A DNA stretch of 6,569 nucleotides from Chloroflexota bacterium (GTDB lineage Bacteria; Chloroflexota; Dehalococcoidia; JACPPY01), in NCBI GenBank assembly GCA_016189825.1, contig JACPRR010000178.1, positions 1 to 6,569 on the forward strand, written 5' to 3'. Position 1 is the first letter of the stretch; each line of letters starts with the position of its first letter. Positions 4,381 through 6,569 of the stretch are shown piece after piece. The notes beneath the pieces are model-generated. The model ran no database searches. It was given only the letters and a program-made list of their open reading frames with translations, and was not told the DNA's origin. A program made the translations under genes and the position numbers.

Positions 4381-5865
4381 ATGCTGCTCGAGGAACCAAT
4401 CAAGGAAGCTAAAACCGTAAGGAACTACATAGGCGGCGAATGGGTCGAGCCCAGGGGAAAACCCGTCGACGTCGTGAATCCGGCTACCGGGCGCACTATA
4501 GCCACGGTGGGAAACTCCACCAGGGAAGATCTCGACGACGCAGTAAAGGCCGCGAGGGCAGCGTTCCCTGAATGGCGCAGGACGACGGCTATGGCGCGGT
4601 CGCGCATCCTGTTCCGTTTCAAAGAGCTGCTCGAACAGAACTTCGAGGAACTCAGTCGCATTCAAACGATGGAGCATGGTAAGTGCATCGACGAGTCCAG
4701 GGGGGAAACAAGGAGGGGCATTGAAAACGTCGAGGTGGCGTGCGGGACTCCCATGCTCATGCAGGGCTACCATTCCCAGGACATAGCTTCAGGGATCGAT
4801 GAATGGGTCATTCCGAGCCCCCTGGGGGTATTCGGCATCATCGGGCCCTTCAACTTTCCCTTCATGATACCTCTGTGGTCGGCGCCTTATGCCGTTGCCA
4901 CCGGAAACTGCGTGGTCATCAAACCATCGAGCGAAGTCCCGCTCAGCCAGATGAGGTTAGCTGAGCTGGCCGAGGAGGCGGGCTTTCCGCCCGGGGTCTG
5001 GAACACAGTCAACGGCGGCAGGCTCGTCGTCGACGGGATGCTGGACCATCGTGATATCTCCGGCATCACTTTCGTTGGGTCGACCCCCGTGGGCAGGGAT
5101 GTCATCTACAAGCGCTGCGGCGAGACTGGCAAGAGAGTGATCGCCCAGTGCGGGGCAAAGAACTGCCTGGTTGTAATGCCCGACGCAAACGTGGGCGCGA
5201 CGATCCAGGCATGTCAGACCTCATTCTTCGGCAACACCGGCCAGCGCTGCCTGGCCGCGGCCAATCTCATCGTTGTCGGCGAAGACGGTTTCTACAAGAA
5301 TTTCATGGCTACCATGATTGAGCGCGTCCGGCAAATGAAGGTCGGGTACGGACTCGACGAATCGATACAGATGGGACCGCTGCGAGACCGGGCCAAGAAA
5401 GAGAGAGTGTCCGGCTACATCGACGTCGGGGTGAAGGAAGGGGCCAGATTGAGCCTCGATGGCCGGCTGGTCAAGATAATCGGCGCATACCCGGAGACCG
5501 CGTTTCTCGGGCCAACGATCTTCGAGGACGTTGAACCATCCATGACCATTGCGCAGGAAGAGATATTCGGCCCCGTGATGAGCGTGTTAAGAGCCGGCAC
5601 TCTGGACGAGGCCATAGAGATCTGCAATTCCAGTCCTTACGGCAACGGACATTCCATATTCACCTCCAGCGGCCCGTACGCACGGCATTTCCAGAACAAT
5701 GTGGACAGCGGAAACGTCGGCGTCAACATCGGAATTGTTGCCCCGATGGCTTTGTTCCCCTTCGGCGGGATGAAGGACTCGTTCTTTGGCGTCCTGCACA
5801 CCCAGGGCCGCGAGGCGCTTCGGTTCTTCACCGAGAGCAAGGTTGCCATCCAGAGGTGGTTCTAG
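4381..5865 (+). CDS. CoA-acylating aldehyde dehydrogenase, methylmalonate-semialdehyde dehydrogenase-like
   Basis: A complete 494-residue aldehyde dehydrogenase superfamily protein of normal length. Seen in order: NYIGGEW (15-21), the MMSDH-like segment RGIENVEVACGTP (112-124), the oxyanion/cofactor motif GPFNFP with Asn158, the cofactor lysine in KPSS (Lys181), FVGSTPVG (231-238), nucleophile Cys290 in NTGQRC, and EEIFGPV (393-399). In hydrolytic aldehyde dehydrogenases a general-base Glu precedes GGK; here that segment reads QCGAKN, with Gln256 in its place. MMSDH (MmsA/IolA) typically has Asn there within MGAKNH. Absence of this Glu is a hallmark of the CoA-acylating subgroup, so NAD-dependent conversion of a semialdehyde or aldehyde to an acyl-CoA is inferred. 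Which aldehyde is unknown; the QCGAKNC variant suggests a substrate other than methylmalonate semialdehyde. It begins the plus-strand operon, with AGGAG seven bases before the ATG, and its stop is one base before the next gene. Confidence 0.9.
   Translation: MLLEEPIKEAKTVRNYIGGEWVEPRGKPVDVVNPATGRTIATVGNSTREDLDDAVKAARAAFPEWRRTTAMARSRILFRFKELLEQNFEELSRIQTMEHGKCIDESRGETRRGIENVEVACGTPMLMQGYHSQDIASGIDEWVIPSPLGVFGIIGPFNFPFMIPLWSAPYAVATGNCVVIKPSSEVPLSQMRLAELAEEAGFPPGVWNTVNGGRLVVDGMLDHRDISGITFVGSTPVGRDVIYKRCGETGKRVIAQCGAKNCLVVMPDANVGATIQACQTSFFGNTGQRCLAAANLIVVGEDGFYKNFMATMIERVRQMKVGYGLDESIQMGPLRDRAKKERVSGYIDVGVKEGARLSLDGRLVKIIGAYPETAFLGPTIFEDVEPSMTIAQEEIFGPVMSVLRAGTLDEAIEICNSSPYGNGHSIFTSSGPYARHFQNNVDSGNVGVNIGIVAPMALFPFGGMKDSFFGVLHTQGREALRFFTESKVAIQRWF
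5852..5859 (+). promoter_or_regulatory. Shine-Dalgarno of the 146-aa gene, inside the aldehyde dehydrogenase 3' end
   Basis: AGAGGTGG overlaps the last codons of the aldehyde dehydrogenase gene and lies seven bases before the GTG at 5867. It supports the GTG start and suggests translational coupling between the two genes. Confidence 0.6.
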
Positions 5866-5866
5866 C

Positions 5867-6307
5867 GTGACCATAAACACCTCCTCGGAAACCTTGAGTC
5901 TGGCGCGGGAACTTGATGAGTCCGCAGCTTCAGCCTACGAGGCCATGGTGGCGAAGTTCGGCGCTCAATGCTCGGTCCTGGCGGGGTTCGCCGCCGAGAA
6001 CAGGAAGCTCCGGGACCAGATCGAAAGGGCCTACTACGGCGTCATCACCGATGCCATAGAAGGCTGCTTCTGTTTCAATCTCGAACCGGACGCGTACCGA
6101 GTCGGTGCGGATGTGTCCCGGATGTCCACCGAAAACGACGCGATACGGGCCGCGCTGCAAATCGAGGAGGCGGCTGCGAAGTTCTACAAAGACGCCGGCC
6201 AGCAAGGTTCGCTCACCATGGCCGACTTCGGCCGGGCGCTGGCGCTGGTGGCCCGCAAACGCGAAGACCGCGCCAGGAAGCTGCGTTCCTCGCTTCAGCC
6301 CTTCTAG
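5867..6307 (+). CDS. small helical protein, ferritin/rubrerythrin-like pattern with degenerate metal ligands
   Basis: This is a 146-residue soluble protein with no signal peptide or membrane segment. I infer four amphipathic helices: about 8-30 (LARELDESAASAYEAM), 33-57 (LAGFAAENRKLRDQI), 88-110 (AIRAALQIEEAAAKFY) and 116-141 (ALALVARKREDRARKL). Their order and the long 58-85 connection recall rubrerythrin-like ferritin folds. However, the E-E-x-x-H style ligand sets are not preserved: helix 2 reads AENRKL and helix 4 reads RKREDRA. If it is of that family, the di-iron site is probably lost or altered. Three cysteines are present (35, 67, 69), two of them in GCFCF. The GTG start at 5867 follows the aldehyde dehydrogenase stop by one base and has AGAGGTGG seven bases upstream. 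It probably acts with or near that enzyme. The gene looks real from position and composition; family and function are uncertain, and a plain helical accessory protein is the alternative. Confidence 0.75.
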   Translation: MTINTSSETLSLARELDESAASAYEAMVAKFGAQCSVLAGFAAENRKLRDQIERAYYGVITDAIEGCFCFNLEPDAYRVGADVSRMSTENDAIRAALQIEEAAAKFYKDAGQQGSLTMADFGRALALVARKREDRARKLRSSLQPF

Positions 6308-6384
6308 CGCAGCAGGCAAGGCCCGGCTTTACTCAGGTGACCAGGGCAGTCTTTCAATTGAACTCAACGACACCAGAACCAGTC

Positions 6385-6569
6385 ATGAAACCCTATCGGG
6401 TGCTGGACCTCGCCGGCGAGAGCGGGGTCTTTTGCACCAAGATCCTTGCGGCTCTCGGCGCCGACGTCATCAAGGTGGAACCTCCCGGAGGTGATCCCGG
6501 CCGCCGTATCGCACCATTTTATCACGACGACCCAGACCCGGAGAAGAGCCTCCACTGGCTTGCCTACAA
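6385..6569 (+). CDS. class III (CaiB/BaiF) CoA-transferase, N-terminal part (truncated by window edge)
   Basis: Only the first 61 residues are present. They show the family's N-terminal signature: RVLDLAGESGVFCTKILAALGADVIKVEPPGGDPGRR, followed by an acidic segment and SLHWLAY. Class III CoA-transferases (formyl-CoA transferase, CaiB, BbsE/BbsF type) move CoA from one acyl-CoA to another carboxylate. The catalytic Asp (Asp169 in formyl-CoA transferase) lies beyond the edge and cannot be checked. In anaerobic toluene degradation such an enzyme activates benzylsuccinate with succinyl-CoA, which would suit a GRE product here; this is inference. The start is uncertain: ATG at 6385 gives the usual family N-terminus but has no clear Shine-Dalgarno sequence, while in-frame TTG (6358, with AGGG about 11 bases upstream) and GTG (6337) would extend it. 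It follows the 146-aa gene by 77 bases on the same strand. Confidence 0.92.
   Translation, partial: MKPYRVLDLAGESGVFCTKILAALGADVIKVEPPGGDPGRRIAPFYHDDPDPEKSLHWLAY

Noticed and set aside
4303..4773. Minus-strand open frame of about 156 codons overlapping the aldehyde dehydrogenase 5' end
   Set aside because: It overlaps the well-supported aldehyde dehydrogenase gene on the opposite strand and the translation has no recognisable domain.
5786..5866. Upstream extension of the 146-aa gene to the ATG at 5786, overlapping the aldehyde dehydrogenase by 80 bases
   Set aside because: The extension is an Arg/Ser/Pro-rich out-of-frame reading of the aldehyde dehydrogenase C-terminus. The GTG at 5867 has a proper ribosome site and a 1-nt junction.
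1..6569. CRISPR array, tRNA or rRNA genes
   Set aside because: No regularly spaced direct repeats with unique spacers were seen, and I recognised no tRNA cloverleaf or rRNA segment. The space outside the coding genes is small.

Overview
This window holds part of a divergently arranged catabolic gene cluster from what is probably a strictly anaerobic bacterium. The main evidence is an intact glycyl radical enzyme (GRE), a class inactivated by oxygen, surrounded by acyl-CoA metabolism genes. The moderately GC-rich sequence and the style of the CoA-transferase and enoyl-CoA-hydratase proteins would suit an uncultured Chloroflexota (Dehalococcoidia-like) or Desulfobacterota sediment organism. That placement is a low-confidence impression, not a demonstrated assignment.

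Layout. On the minus strand, reading leftward from about 3.9 kb: a full-length GRE (822 aa), then 13 nt later an enoyl-CoA hydratase/isomerase-family protein (269 aa), then after a 130-nt gap an SDR-family dehydrogenase that runs off the left edge. On the plus strand, reading rightward from 4381: a CoA-acylating-type aldehyde dehydrogenase resembling methylmalonate-semialdehyde dehydrogenase (494 aa), then 1 nt later a small protein with ferritin/rubrerythrin-like helix patterning but poor metal-ligand conservation (146 aa), then a class III (CaiB/BaiF) CoA-transferase that runs off the right edge. The 488-nt divergent intergenic region carries candidate promoters for both directions, a hairpin touching the GRE Shine-Dalgarno sequence, and a pair of palindromes resembling the ends of IS200/IS605-type elements.

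How the genes may work together (inference). The GRE has the C-terminal glycyl-radical motif and an active-site Cys in the context ACMNP. It lacks the Cys-x-Glu pattern of GRE eliminases and decarboxylases and is closer to what I recall of the fumarate-adding X-succinate synthases (benzyl-, alkyl- and naphthylmethyl-succinate synthase). A radical addition, followed by CoA transfer (CaiB/BaiF), enoyl-CoA-hydratase-family chemistry and SDR oxidation, would parallel the bss/bbs logic of anaerobic toluene degradation. The CoA-acylating aldehyde dehydrogenase is not part of that scheme, and the hydratase-like protein lacks both usual catalytic glutamates, so the pathway is probably not a copy of a known one. 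No GRE activase and no GRE small subunits are encoded in the window. The substrate cannot be named from this sequence.
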